The notes under the pieces: model-generated
Database searches by the model: none
Told to the model about the DNA's origin: nothing
Seen by the model: the letters and a program-made list of their open reading frames with translations, nothing else
DNA from: an uncultured Lachnospiraceae bacterium
Lineage (GTDB): Bacteria > Bacillota > Clostridia > Lachnospirales > Lachnospiraceae
Reading direction: 5' to 3'
Length of the DNA stretch: 38,254 nucleotides
Assembly: GCA_910586615.1 (NCBI GenBank)
Contig: CAJUJP010000033.1
Coordinates: forward strand, 1 to 38,254
Shown: one piece after another, positions 22,980 to 30,512 of the stretch
Numbering within the stretch: position 1 is the first letter of the stretch
How the letters are laid out: the number at the start of each line of letters is the position of its first letter
Made by a program: the position numbers and the translations under genes

Positions 22980-24206
22980 ATGAAAAAAGTGTGGGAAACA
23001 TGGACGGGGATCAGCCTTGTCCAACGGATTATCGTAGGTTTATCGGCGGGCGTGATTCTGGCGCTTGCTGTGCCGCAGGCTTCCGCAGTGGGGATTCTGG
23101 GCGATGTGTTTGTAGGCGCGCTGAAGGCTATTGCGCCGCTGCTGGTATTTTTTCTGGTTATGAGTTCTTTATGCAATGCGGGCAGGTCTCACAGTGGTGT
23201 GATCCGTACCGTTATCATCCTGTATATGTTCAGTACCGTGCTGGCGTCGGTGATCGCCGTTTTTGCCAGCATGATCTTTCCGGTGGATATGGTGCTGCAG
23301 GAGGCTGCGGATACGGCGGCTGCTGCGCCAAAAGGAATCGTGGAGGTGCTCAGTACCCTGCTGATGAATGTGGTTGCGAATCCCGTTTCAGCGCTGGCAA
23401 ATGCCAATTATGTAGGAATCCTTTCATGGGCGGTGCTTCTGGGTGTGGCCTTTCGTGGAGCGAAGGGGAGTACAAAAGCGGTGCTGACGGATATCTCCGA
23501 GGGGATTTCCCAGGTGGTTGCAACGATCATCAATCTGGCGCCTTTCGGGATCCTGGGTCTGGTTTATTCCAGTGTGACGACCAGCGGCCTTGAGGCATTT
23601 GAGATATACGGCAAGCTCATTATACTTCTGGTGGGCTGTATGCTGGGAATTTATTTTATCACCAATCCGATTCTTGTATACTGGTGTATCCGCAAGAATC
23701 CTTATCCGCTGATCTTCAAGTGTCTGAAGCAGAGTGCGATTACTGCATTTTTTACCAGAAGTTCCGCGGCAAATATCCCGGTTAATATGAAAATCTGTGA
23801 TGAGATGGGACTTGACAGGGATACTTATTCCGTGACCATTCCGCTGGGCGCGACCATCAATATGGACGGCGCGGCCATCACGATCACAGTCATGACCATG
23901 GCTACGGTACATACGCTGGGGATTCCGGTGGATATTCCGACGGCACTTGTGCTCAGTCTTCTGGCGGCGCTGGCGGCCTGCGGAGCATCCGGTGTGGCCG
24001 GCGGGTCACTGCTTCTGATCCCTATGGCGTGTTCCCTGTTCGGAATTCCGGATACGGTTTCCATGCAGGTGGTTGCAGTGGGATTTATCATCGGTGTAAT
24101 TCAGGATTCCGTGGAAACGGCGCTCAATTCGTCTTCTGACCTGTTACTGTCGGCTTCGGCGGAGTTCAGGCAGTGGCGTCTGAAAGGGAAAGAGATCAAG
24201 TTCTAG
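22980..24206 (+). CDS. sstT: Serine/threonine:sodium symporter, SstT type
   Basis: DAACS-family symporter of 408 aa, the typical length for SstT. The N-terminus (SLVQRIIVGLSAGVILAL, then GILGDVFVGALKAIAPLLVFFLVMSSL) and the core (FFTRSSAANIPVNMKICDEMGLDRDTYSVTIPLGATINMDGAAITITV) match SstT. The serine-rich loop TRSSAANIPVN and the NMDGAA motif are the substrate- and sodium-binding hallmarks. A ribosome site (GAAAGGA) precedes the ATG. It is monocistronic, with a hairpin after its stop codon. Confidence 0.93.
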   Translation: MKKVWETWTGISLVQRIIVGLSAGVILALAVPQASAVGILGDVFVGALKAIAPLLVFFLVMSSLCNAGRSHSGVIRTVIILYMFSTVLASVIAVFASMIFPVDMVLQEAADTAAAAPKGIVEVLSTLLMNVVANPVSALANANYVGILSWAVLLGVAFRGAKGSTKAVLTDISEGISQVVATIINLAPFGILGLVYSSVTTSGLEAFEIYGKLIILLVGCMLGIYFITNPILVYWCIRKNPYPLIFKCLKQSAITAFFTRSSAANIPVNMKICDEMGLDRDTYSVTIPLGATINMDGAAITITVMTMATVHTLGIPVDIPTALVLSLLAALAACGASGVAGGSLLLIPMACSLFGIPDTVSMQVVAVGFIIGVIQDSVETALNSSSDLLLSASAEFRQWRLKGKEIKF

Positions 24207-24254
24207 CAGGAAATGGGCGTTCGCCCTATAGAATTGATTGAACTGATATAAAAG

Positions 24255-24291
24255 CGGGCTAAAGTAAAGAGTTACCATTTACTTTAGCCCG
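24255..24291 (+). terminator. Hairpin downstream of sstT, overlapping the importer 2 promoter region
   Basis: A perfect 14-bp stem: CGGGCTAAAGTAAA (24255-24268) and TTTACTTTAGCCCG (24278-24291), loop 9 nt. The tail is TTACTAT rather than a clean T run, so termination may be partial. TTTACT (24278-24283) and TAAAAT (24301-24306), 17 bp apart, could be the promoter of the next operon, which would put its -35 in the stem. Confidence 0.65.
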
Positions 24292-24347
24292 TTACTATGA
24301 TAAAATACAACAGGATTTTCAAATTTAGAAGAAATGAGGAGAACATT

Positions 24348-25163
24348 ATGAGAAAGAAACTTGCACTTATGCTGGCAATGTCTTTGGCAGTTGGAACAGT
24401 ATTGACCGGATGCGGCGGTTCCGGTGATACCGCACAGACGGCCGCGGGCACATCGGAGGCCGACCTTGTATATGCAGTGGAAGCCGGTTCGGCAGGAGAG
24501 GCGGCAGCCAAGGATAATGGTTTTCAGACCAATGTGGTAGCTTCCCAGGCGGATGCACTGATGGAAGTTGCTTCTGGTACATCCGGTGCGGCGATTATTG
24601 ACCTGCTGATGGCAGGTGCGATGATCGGAGAAGGCACCAGCTATCCCGATATGAAGTACACGACAGAGCTGACGACGGAAGAGTACGGTGTGGGATGCCG
24701 TAAAGGTTCAGATCTGGCATCTTTCATCAATTCCGTATTGGCGGAAAGTTATGCGGACGGTTCCATGAAAGAGACGGCAACGATTTACGGTGTGCAGGAA
24801 GCACTGGTAGAGCAGCCGGCATTCGAGTTCCAGGCATCGGCAGAGGACAGTGATGTGGCTTATATTAAGGACAAGGGTACACTGATCGTTGGTATCACAG
24901 ATTTCGCACCTATGGATTACAAAAATGAATCCGGTGAATGGATTGGCTTTGATGCAGATATGGCACGTATCGTTGCAGGCGAGCTGGGTGTTGAGGCACA
25001 GTTCGTAGAGATTGACTGGGACAACAAGATCATGGAACTGGAATCCAAAAACATTGATGTGGTATGGAACGGTATGACCCTTACTTCGGAAACAACTTCC
25101 GCAATGGAATGCTCCAATCCGTACTGCAATAATGCGCAGGTGATCGTAGTTCCGGCTGAGTGA
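24348..25163 (+). CDS. Circularly permuted amino acid substrate-binding lipoprotein
   Basis: Lipoprotein of 271 aa. The signal peptide ends at LTGC (Cys22). Residues ~39-156 (LVYAVEAGSAGEAAAKDNGF, SGAAIIDLLMAG, EEYGVGCRKGSDL, YADGSMKETATIYGVQ) correspond to the second half of a normal type II binding protein. Residues ~171-271 (YIKDKGTLIVGITDFAPMDY, EWIGFDADMARIVAGE, DVVWNGMTLTSETTSAMECSNPYCNNAQVIVVPAE) correspond to the first half. So the order is reversed relative to the protein at 11103. Linker 157-170 joins old C- and N-termini, and the break is at the first hinge crossing. The usual ligand-binding Arg of the MT-T-ER motif is replaced by Thr. It starts an operon with a permease and an ATPase. 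Confidence 0.85.
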   Translation: MRKKLALMLAMSLAVGTVLTGCGGSGDTAQTAAGTSEADLVYAVEAGSAGEAAAKDNGFQTNVVASQADALMEVASGTSGAAIIDLLMAGAMIGEGTSYPDMKYTTELTTEEYGVGCRKGSDLASFINSVLAESYADGSMKETATIYGVQEALVEQPAFEFQASAEDSDVAYIKDKGTLIVGITDFAPMDYKNESGEWIGFDADMARIVAGELGVEAQFVEIDWDNKIMELESKNIDVVWNGMTLTSETTSAMECSNPYCNNAQVIVVPAE

Positions 25164-25284
25164 CGGAAGAAGCGAAACATTCAGCAGATTCCGGATCTGA
25201 ATGTCCGGAAGTATGCCTTGAGAAACGGGCAGAAACAGGACTCTGTGATAAAGAAAGAAGAGCTATAACGAAGGAGAAACATCT

Positions 25285-25941
25285 ATGTTTTGGAGTGTTA
25301 CGCAATCGCTGCTTGGCGGTCTGTTGACAACGTTTCAGATTTTTATCTTTACATTGCTGTTTTCGCTGCCGCTGGGGCTGATCCTTGCTTTCGGTTCTAT
25401 CAGCAGGTTCAGGCCGCTGCGCTGGCTGATCCAGGTGCTGGTATGGATTATCCGCGGTACGCCGTTGATGCTGCAGCTTATTATCATTTTTTACGGACCG
25501 GGTCTGTGGCTGGGGCATAACATATGGAGCGGTAACGAAACCGGGCGGATCACGGCTACGGTGGTGGCGTTCAGTATCAATTATGCCTGCTACTTTTCGG
25601 TTATTTTCCGGGGCGGTATTGAAGGAGTGCCCGCGGGACAGCGTGAAGCAGGACAGGTGCTGGGCATGACCAGAACGCAGATTTTCTTTCAGATTACACT
25701 TTTACAGATGGTAAAAAGGGTGGTGCCGCCTATGTCCAACGAGATCATTACGCTGGTCAAGGACACCTCCCTGGCACGTATTATCGCCGCGTATGAACTT
25801 ACCTTTGCGGGCTATTCGTTTATGAAGAGTAACGGTCTGACCTGGCCGCTGTTCTACACGGGTGTTTTCTATCTTATTTTTGTGGGTATTTTGACACTGT
25901 TGTTTAATTACATTGAGCGCAGGCTGGATTATTTCAGATAG
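25285..25941 (+). CDS. Amino acid ABC transporter 2, permease
   Basis: HisM/GlnP-type permease of 218 aa with five to six transmembrane segments, an IIRGTPLMLQL motif (~60-70) and an EAA loop (GQREAGQVLGMTRTQIFFQITLLQMVKRVVPPMSNE). AAGGAG precedes the ATG. It follows the permuted binding protein by 121 nt and the ATPase follows in 32 nt, so this is a complete importer operon. Substrate unknown. Confidence 0.93.
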   Translation: MFWSVTQSLLGGLLTTFQIFIFTLLFSLPLGLILAFGSISRFRPLRWLIQVLVWIIRGTPLMLQLIIIFYGPGLWLGHNIWSGNETGRITATVVAFSINYACYFSVIFRGGIEGVPAGQREAGQVLGMTRTQIFFQITLLQMVKRVVPPMSNEIITLVKDTSLARIIAAYELTFAGYSFMKSNGLTWPLFYTGVFYLIFVGILTLLFNYIERRLDYFR

Positions 25942-25973
25942 TGGAACATGAAGGAACAGAGAGGTAGATTGAT

Positions 25974-26759
25974 ATGGCGATTCTGGAAGTGAAGAATATC
26001 GGAAAACAATTTGATTCCACCATGGTGCTGCACGATGTCAGCTTTTCGCTGGAGGAAGGGAACGCGCTTGCGATCATCGGATCTTCGGGATCCGGCAAGA
26101 CCACGCTTCTGCGGTGTCTGAATTTTCTGGAGACACCGGACAAAGGATCCATTGTGGTGAAAGGAGAGACGCTTTTTGATGCGTCCATGCCTTTGAAAGA
26201 ACAGGAAAGAGGGCTTCGGACCAAGCGTCTGCATTTCGGCATGGTGTTTCAGTCCTTTAATCTTTTTCCGCAGTATACGGCTCTTGAGAATGTGACGCTG
26301 GCGGAGAAGCTGCTGGCGAAGGAAAGATCGGATTTTAAACAGAATAAGAAGGATATTTTTGCGAAAATCGATGAGCACGGGAAGGAACTGCTTGCCGAGA
26401 TGGGACTGGCCGATCGTATGACCCATTATCCACATCAGTTGTCCGGCGGGCAGCAGCAGCGTGTGGCTATCGCAAGGGCGCTGGCATTGCAGCCGGATAT
26501 CCTGTGCTTTGATGAGCCCACTTCCGCACTGGATCCGGAGCTTACCGGGGAAGTGCTCAAGGTCATCAGGGGACTGGCGGATCAGAAGACGACGATGATC
26601 ATCGTCACCCATGAGATGGCTTTTGCCAGAGACGTGTCGGATCAGCTTATTTTTATGGATGACGGCGTGATCGTGGAGCAGGGTGATCCCAGGCAGGTGA
26701 TCGACAATCCCAGAGAGGAGAGGACGAAGCAGTTTTTGACCAGATATGTTCAGGGGTAA
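25974..26759 (+). CDS. Amino acid ABC transporter 2, ATP-binding protein
   Basis: ATPase of 261 aa. Walker A is GSSGSGKTT (~36-44), the Q-loop is VFQSFNLFPQY, the signature is LSGGQQQRVAIARAL, Walker B is ILCFDEPTSALDPE and the H-loop is VTHEMAFA. It is ~20 residues longer than the ATPase at 10170 because of a charged insertion (ERSDFKQNKKDIFAKIDEHGK) after the Q-loop, as in some Clostridia homologues. It ends 43 nt before the convergent AraC-type gene. Confidence 0.95.
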   Translation: MAILEVKNIGKQFDSTMVLHDVSFSLEEGNALAIIGSSGSGKTTLLRCLNFLETPDKGSIVVKGETLFDASMPLKEQERGLRTKRLHFGMVFQSFNLFPQYTALENVTLAEKLLAKERSDFKQNKKDIFAKIDEHGKELLAEMGLADRMTHYPHQLSGGQQQRVAIARALALQPDILCFDEPTSALDPELTGEVLKVIRGLADQKTTMIIVTHEMAFARDVSDQLIFMDDGVIVEQGDPRQVIDNPREERTKQFLTRYVQG

Positions 26760-26802
26760 ACTGCTGCCCTTTGTGAGAACCGGAGACGTTCCAGACAGTC
26801 TG

Positions 26803-27651
26803 TCAGCGCTGTTTTCTGACTTGTGACGGCGTGGCATGAAAATGCTCGGAAAAGACTCTGCGGAACAGTTTATAATTGGTAAATCCGTGACGATCCAGGA
26901 TATGCTGCAGCGTATCCTGTGTGGTAATAAGATCCTGATAGATATGGGACAGACGTACTTCATTCTGGTATTCCAGAAACGTCAGTCCCATATGTTTTTT
27001 GAAAAAACGGCAGAAATAACCGGATTCCAGGTAGGCGATCCGGGATATTTCTTCAATGGAGATGGGCCGGTTATAATTCCGGTTGGTGTAATCCAGAACA
27101 GTATGCAGGCGGTTTAAGTCCCTTGTCCTGTGGTCGGGTCTGGTGTGCAGATGTCTGACACTGAAATTATGGTAAAGCTGGAACAAAACCTCAAAGAGAA
27201 GACTGTTGAAGCGCAGAATATATCCCTCAGGCCGTATGTCGTTTGCGACCTGCATCTGTGTGAGGGTTTCTTTCAGAATGTCAACTTTCGTCCGGCGCAC
27301 CGGGTCGTCACAGGGATCATCCACCACAAACTGTAATTGTGCGATATCGGGGATATAGAGTCTGATAAAATCATAGGGGATCTGAAAAACGATTCCCACA
27401 TTGGGGGAAGTACATTTGGTGGAGTGGATCACGCCGGAGTTGATCAGTGTGCACCGGCCTGCAGGCAGGTGAAAAGCACGGGACTCCACAGTCACATCCA
27501 CGCCGCCTTCTATCATATAAATGATCTCCACCGCATCATGCCAGTGGTTCGGGAAGTAGCTTCCAGTATCATGTTCCGTGAAAAAACGGACGCCGGTGGT
27601 TTTGGGAACCTGAATGACTTCATAAATATTGCCTGTCTTTTGCTCTGACAT
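26803..27651 (-). CDS. AraC family regulator of the hemicellulose locus
   Basis: Protein of 282 aa. The N-terminal cupin-type sensor spans about 15-150 (HDTGSYFPNHWHDAVEIIYMIEGGVDVTVESRAFHLPAGRCTLINSGVIHSTKC). Two helix-turn-helix motifs lie in the C-terminal ~100 residues (ISIEEISRIAYLESGYFCRFFKKHMGLTFLEYQNEVRLSHIYQDL, then TLQHILDRHGFTNYKLFRRVFSEHFHATPSQVR). It is divergent from the GPH symporter gene and probably activates the sugar operon when a released sugar binds the cupin (inference). The ribosome site is weak. Confidence 0.92.
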   Translation of the reverse strand: MSEQKTGNIYEVIQVPKTTGVRFFTEHDTGSYFPNHWHDAVEIIYMIEGGVDVTVESRAFHLPAGRCTLINSGVIHSTKCTSPNVGIVFQIPYDFIRLYIPDIAQLQFVVDDPCDDPVRRTKVDILKETLTQMQVANDIRPEGYILRFNSLLFEVLFQLYHNFSVRHLHTRPDHRTRDLNRLHTVLDYTNRNYNRPISIEEISRIAYLESGYFCRFFKKHMGLTFLEYQNEVRLSHIYQDLITTQDTLQHILDRHGFTNYKLFRRVFSEHFHATPSQVRKQR

Positions 27652-27704
27652 GTGTTTTCCACGCCTTTCTTAACAATTTTGTATATATGGAGCCGGCTGT
27701 TTTA

Positions 27705-27733
27705 AAGATACGCCATAGAAAACAGGGTGTCAA
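27705..27733 (-). promoter_or_regulatory. Promoter of the AraC-type regulator gene
   Basis: On the minus strand, TTGACA (27733-27728), 17-bp spacer, TATCTT (27710-27705). The spacer is flanked by CTGTTTT/AAAACAG (27697-27703, 27719-27725) and by GCCGGC at 27692 and 27738, forming symmetrical elements that may be operator half-sites. Confidence 0.6.
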
Positions 27734-27909
27734 GTAAGCCGGCACAGGAAAAATTGATCAGCGGATTTTATTAAAAAAGAGAATATTGACCTGTTATTTG
27801 GAGAATATGAAACCTATTCTGTATAACAATATTATGCTAACATATCAGTATAAACAAAGAATGTTCGGCGCGCACAGAACAGATACGAAAAAAGAGAGAG
27901 GGTTTTATT

Positions 27910-29289
27910 ATGGAGAAAAAGAGTAAATTAACCTTATCAAAAGTTGTGGAACGCTTTTCTTACGGGTGCGGTGATTTCGGATGTAATATCATTTATACGG
28001 CGATGTCGGCATTTTTGATGCTCTATTATACGGATTATGCAGGAGTCAATGCGCTTGCTGTGGGCACGATCATGATGGTATCCCGGATCTTCGACGGTGT
28101 CAGCGATATCATTATGGGTGTGCTTGTGGACAGAACCAGGTCAAAATTCGGAAAGGCGAGACCGTGGCTGTTACGGATGTGTGTTCCTTTTGCAATATCC
28201 GGCATACTGTTGTTCTCGGTACCCACATCCTGGGCTTCGACACCCAAGCTGGTGTATGTGTTTATTACATATAACCTGGTTTCCACGGTGATCTACACGG
28301 CCATCAATGTACCCTATTCCGCATTGAATGCGCTGATGACGCAGGATCCTTATGAAAGATCCGTGCTGAGTATTTTCAGAAATCTTCTTGCCACGGCGGG
28401 AACGCTGGTGATTAATATCTGTACCCTTCCGATGGTGGAATATTTCGGCGATAATGCACCTGCCTGGACGAAAACCTTCTGCGTGCTCGGCGTGCTGGCA
28501 GTGGCAGCGTTTCTGATCAATTTCTTCGGCACAAAGGAGCGGGTCAGACCTGCCGGCGCGGAGAAGGGAAAAAGCAAAGATGTTCCGTTTGCGACAGGGA
28601 TCAAAGCACTGTTTCAGAATAAATACTGGATCATGATGACTGGAATGCTGGCGCTTTTCTTCCTGATGTACTCTGTAAACGGCGGTGCCACAGTCTTTTA
28701 TGCAAAGGATATTCTGGGAGACAGAAATCTGGTGGGAACCATCAACGGCATCTTTAATGTGGTGCAGATTGCAGGCATGTTCTTCATTGCGATGCTGGTG
28801 AAAAAGTACGGCAAAAGGAATGTGTTCGCCATTGGGCTGATCCTGAATACCATCGGCATGCTGATCCTGAACTTTTCCGGAGGTACGATGGGACTGATTG
28901 TGGTATCCAGCGTGATCCGGGGAATCGGCAATGCCTGCGGCGGGTCAACGATGTGGGCCATGGTTTCGGATACCATTGATTACGGAGAATGGAAGACCGG
29001 AGTACGGACAGAAGGGCTGGTAAACAGCGCCTGCAGTTTCGGTTATAAGATCGGTAACGGTATAGGTTCCGCGCTGCTTGGCCTGATCCTGGAGATCGGC
29101 GGCTATGTGGGGGAAGCGGCGGTTCAGACAGCGTCGGCTCTCACGTCTATCCGGATCTGTTTCGTGTGGATTCCCATCGGCGTCTATGTGATCGGGCTTG
29201 TCATTATGAAATTCTATCATCTGGATCAGGAATTTGCGGGTATTATGGAGGATCTGAAGAACAGAAACGGAAATCAGGAGAAACAGTAA
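27910..29289 (+). CDS. GPH family sugar:cation symporter (MelB/XynP-like)
   Basis: Major facilitator of 459 aa with 12 predicted helices. The MelB-type cation-site pair is seen in SRIFDGVSDIIMG (Asp62, Asp66), followed by the loop LVDRTRSKFGKARPW. Members of the glycoside-pentoside-hexuronide group import xylosides, galactosides or related oligosaccharides with Na+ or H+. The GH43 and GH5 genes in the same operon point to xylan or mixed beta-glucan oligosaccharides. It is divergent from the AraC gene. Confidence 0.9.
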   Translation: MEKKSKLTLSKVVERFSYGCGDFGCNIIYTAMSAFLMLYYTDYAGVNALAVGTIMMVSRIFDGVSDIIMGVLVDRTRSKFGKARPWLLRMCVPFAISGILLFSVPTSWASTPKLVYVFITYNLVSTVIYTAINVPYSALNALMTQDPYERSVLSIFRNLLATAGTLVINICTLPMVEYFGDNAPAWTKTFCVLGVLAVAAFLINFFGTKERVRPAGAEKGKSKDVPFATGIKALFQNKYWIMMTGMLALFFLMYSVNGGATVFYAKDILGDRNLVGTINGIFNVVQIAGMFFIAMLVKKYGKRNVFAIGLILNTIGMLILNFSGGTMGLIVVSSVIRGIGNACGGSTMWAMVSDTIDYGEWKTGVRTEGLVNSACSFGYKIGNGIGSALLGLILEIGGYVGEAAVQTASALTSIRICFVWIPIGVYVIGLVIMKFYHLDQEFAGIMEDLKNRNGNQEKQ

Positions 29290-29326
29290 ATTATATGACG
29301 GGAAACGCTTCGAAATGGAGGAAAGC

Positions 29327-30493
29327 ATGAAAATAAAGGGTGTTAATTTGGGAAACTGGCTGGTTTTGGAGAAATGGATGAGTCCGGCTCTGTTTGAGGG
29401 GACAACGGCGGAGGATGAATATTATCTTCCACGTCAGCTTTCCAAAGAGGTATATGAGGCGCGGATCAGCGTCCACCGTTCGGAATATATTACGGAGAGA
29501 GATTTTGTGTCCATCAGGGCCATGGGGATGGAGGCTGTGCGGATTCCTGTTCCCTATTTTATCTTCGGTGACAGAGAGCCTTTCATCGGATGCATCGGGG
29601 AACTGGATAAGGCTTTTAACTGGGCGGAAAAGTACGGCCTGCAGATTCTGATTGATCTGCATACTGCGCCGCTGGGGCAGAATGGTTTTGACAACGGCGG
29701 CATATGCGGCGTATGCAGATGGTCCCAGAGTCCCCAGGAGGTGGAATTTGTTTTAACGGTTCTGGAACGTCTGGCGGAGCGTTACGGTAACCGGGGCGGA
29801 CTTTGGGGAATTGAAGTGCTCAATGAGCCGATCACGGAGCGGGCGTGGAAGCTGATGGATGTGCCGAAGCGGTATCCGGCTGTGAGCCAGGAGCTGGCGG
29901 CCGGTTCCGGTCCGAATACGCTGGAATTTCTGAAAGATTTCTATTGCCGGGCATATGACAGGATACGCAGGTTTTTACCGGAGGATAAGTACGTGGTGAT
30001 CCATGACGGGTTTGAACTTCTGGCCTGGAAGGATTTTATGCGGGAAGAAAAATATGTCAATGTGGTGCTCGATACGCATCAGTATCTGATGATGGCGGAA
30101 GCGGAAGGGTGCAGGCAGGAACTGGATGCTTATCTGGCATATATCCGGGAGCATTATGAAAAGGATATCGAGGAGATGCAGCGGTATTTTCCGGTGATCT
30201 GCGGGGAATGGTGTCTGTTCAACTCACTTGCCTGCGGCTGTGACACAAAGGGCGGCCAGAGTGTGTTAAACGGCGTGGAAGGAAGCGCAAGGGAACAGCT
30301 TGAGGCTGATGAAAAGAAAGAAATATACAATGCGGTTGCCGGGGCACAGATCGCGGCGTGGGAAAAAGGCAGCGGATATTTTTACTGGAGTTACAAACTT
30401 CTGACTGATACAGTCAATGACAAGGGCTGGATCGGCTGGGACAGCTGGGATCTGGGAAGATGTGTGGACTTCGGATGGTTTCCGGCGGTATAA
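29327..30493 (+). CDS. GH5-type glycoside hydrolase (cellulase family), intracellular
   Basis: Enzyme of 388 aa without a signal peptide. Motifs of clan GH-A are present: GVNLGNWLVLEKWM near the start, RIPVPYF (~72-78), DLHTAPLGQNG (110-120), acid/base Glu167 in EVLNEP, DTHQY (249-253), nucleophile Glu294 in ICGEWC. The GxNLGNWL start is like exo-beta-1,3-glucanase-type GH5 enzymes. ATG 29327 follows GGAGG by 5 nt; the upstream ATG 29315 has no ribosome site. The cytoplasmic location and the transporter upstream suggest processing of imported oligosaccharides. Exact linkage unknown. Confidence 0.88.
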   Translation: MKIKGVNLGNWLVLEKWMSPALFEGTTAEDEYYLPRQLSKEVYEARISVHRSEYITERDFVSIRAMGMEAVRIPVPYFIFGDREPFIGCIGELDKAFNWAEKYGLQILIDLHTAPLGQNGFDNGGICGVCRWSQSPQEVEFVLTVLERLAERYGNRGGLWGIEVLNEPITERAWKLMDVPKRYPAVSQELAAGSGPNTLEFLKDFYCRAYDRIRRFLPEDKYVVIHDGFELLAWKDFMREEKYVNVVLDTHQYLMMAEAEGCRQELDAYLAYIREHYEKDIEEMQRYFPVICGEWCLFNSLACGCDTKGGQSVLNGVEGSAREQLEADEKKEIYNAVAGAQIAAWEKGSGYFYWSYKLLTDTVNDKGWIGWDSWDLGRCVDFGWFPAV

Positions 30494-30512
30494 AATATGG
30501 GAGGTAAAGGCA

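Noticed and set aside
25929..26963. 344-codon minus-strand frame opposite the importer 2 ATPase
   Set aside because: It mirrors the ATPase codons, crosses the convergent gene boundary and has no start signal.
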